NCBI GenBank assembly: GCA_964397625.1
Contig: CAYNJT010000076.1
Span: 1 to 13,545 of the forward strand
Reading direction: 5' to 3'
DNA: 13,545 bases
Origin: Leptolinea sp964397625
GTDB taxonomy: Bacteria; Chloroflexota; Anaerolineae; Anaerolineales; Anaerolineaceae
The notes beneath the pieces are model-generated. The model did no database searches, was not told the origin of the DNA, and was given only the letters and a program-made list of their open reading frames with translations. Below, piece after piece: positions 12,757-13,545 of this stretch. The stretch's first letter is position 1; the number at the start of each line of letters is the position of its first letter. The translations under genes were made by a program, and so were the position numbers.

Positions 12757-13545
12757 GGATGAACCCAGTATGGCGCCGCCAATGATCAAAATCATGGCGG
12801 CGATACTGTTTAAAGATATGGGTTTGCCGGCAAACAGAATAAGGTTCAGAGATGACAACAGCGGTGTCAGGTATGCCAGAGACCCTATCACGCGCGGATC
12901 GCCTCGCTTCAACGCGGCATCCCAGCAGTAGAAGGCGGCTCCCAGCGGGCCTATACCAGCCAGAATTAGCAATATCCAATCTCCGGTCGTTAGTATCGGG
13001 AAGTGGGAAGGTAAGCCGTTGGATAAAATTAAGAAGAGTAGTGAGCCTGTTCCAGAAAGCAGGCAGAACACAGACACTGTTTCTGTGTTGAAAGGCGGCA
13101 GGCGTTTGGTCATCAGTGAATAGACAGCCCATGTCACAGCCGCGCCAAACGCGCATAGGTACCCGGGCAGGTATTGCCAATTAATCGAAAAACGGCCTTC
13201 TGTGACGATCAACATCGCACCAGACAGGCCGAGCAGCGCGGAGATCACATGCCGGAGTTTCAGGTCAAAACCGGGAAGAAAAACCGGTGAAAGCACCACA
13301 ATGAGCAGCGGCCATAGGTAATTGATCAGATTGGCTTCAACCGCTGGCGCCAGCGCAAAGGCGCGGAAGTAAAGGAAGTGATATCCAAAGATACCGGCTA
13401 CTCCTACCAGCAGTGTGGTCACAGGAACTTGCCAGGCGGATCGCCTGAAGAAGGCGGGCAGTCCGCTGATCAGGAAGGCAATTCCCAGGATAAGAAATGA
13501 GGGAATGTGCGACAGACGGGTACTAATCAGCGCCAGGGTACTCCA
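12745..13545 (-). CDS. DMT-superfamily (EamA) exporter, YddG-like, N-terminus beyond right edge
   Basis: An open minus-strand frame covers 266 codons from the right edge to a TAG at 12747-12745. A GTG at 13422 could be mistaken for the start, but the frame continues upstream with WSTLALISTRLSH and a further hydrophobic segment, so the true start is outside the window. About nine hydrophobic segments in two EamA repeats are visible. INYLWPLLIVVLSP, AAVTWAVYSLMTK, and the late segment CWDAALKRGDPRVIGSLAYLT resemble E. coli YddG, an exporter of aromatic amino acids. The substrate here is unproven. The last 4 bp overlap the CDF gene in opposite orientation, and the two genes share a terminator. 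Confidence 0.83.
   Translation of the reverse strand, partial: WSTLALISTRLSHIPSFLILGIAFLISGLPAFFRRSAWQVPVTTLLVGVAGIFGYHFLYFRAFALAPAVEANLINYLWPLLIVVLSPVFLPGFDLKLRHVISALLGLSGAMLIVTEGRFSINWQYLPGYLCAFGAAVTWAVYSLMTKRLPPFNTETVSVFCLLSGTGSLLFLILSNGLPSHFPILTTGDWILLILAGIGPLGAAFYCWDAALKRGDPRVIGSLAYLTPLLSSLNLILFAGKPISLNSIAAMILIIGGAILGSSKNN

Noticed and set aside
1..13545. CRISPR arrays, tRNA or rRNA genes, insertion sequences
   Set aside because: No spaced repeat array, cloverleaf, rRNA-like stretch, transposase or terminal inverted repeats were seen on either strand.

Overview
The window looks like a chromosomal segment from an anaerobic or facultative bacterium with roughly 50-55% GC. The gene styles (an Mbh/complex I-like [NiFe] hydrogenase operon, a maturation protease with an extra N-terminal segment, an MsAcT-type esterase) resemble Anaerolineae (Chloroflexota). 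That assignment is an impression, not a demonstrated result.

Layout. (1) 1-1241, minus strand: the first ~414 residues of a large single-chain restriction-modification enzyme that runs off the left edge. It has an N-terminal PD-(D/E)xK nuclease and the start of an N6-adenine methyltransferase. (2) 1242-1495: a control region with a minus-strand -10 box, a small hairpin, an 18-bp tandem duplication and a good plus-strand promoter. (3) 1496-1798 plus: a 100-aa antibiotic-biosynthesis-monooxygenase-like protein, convergent with (4) 1800-2429 minus: an MsAcT-like SGNH arylesterase. (5) 2430-2734: the promoter region of the main operon, with a strong imperfect palindrome. (6) 2735-11144 plus: eleven tightly packed genes encoding a group 4 membrane-bound [NiFe] hydrogenase and its maturation protease. 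(7) 11145-11782: a decayed GntR/HutC-type regulator on the minus strand. (8) 11783-12748 plus: a CDF cation exporter. (9) 12745-13545 minus: a YddG-like DMT exporter cut by the right edge. The last two genes converge on a shared hairpin terminator.

How the main system works. The membrane arm comes first: a fused MbhD/MbhE (NuoJ)-like subunit, a NuoK/MbhG-like subunit, a NuoL-like subunit with a probable lateral-helix tail, an MbhH/NuoN-like subunit and a small NuoA/MbhI-like subunit. The catalytic arm follows, behind its own internal promoter: a NuoB-like small subunit, NuoC-like, a NuoD-like large subunit, a NuoH-like anchor and a NuoI-like 2x[4Fe-4S] protein. A HycI-type endopeptidase closes the operon. 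Both CxxC pairs of the large subunit are present, so this is a hydrogenase and not complex I. The expected reaction is ferredoxin-dependent H2 evolution (or the reverse) coupled to H+ or Na+ translocation. The complex has two antiporter-like subunits but no MrpE, F or G-type subunits, which places it structurally between Mbh and complex I. No hyp genes, formate dehydrogenase or CO dehydrogenase are in the window.

Most notable: the hybrid architecture of the hydrogenase, loss of the usual glutamates in its NuoK-like subunit, two dyad elements placed at its promoters, and a recognisable but wrecked GntR regulator.
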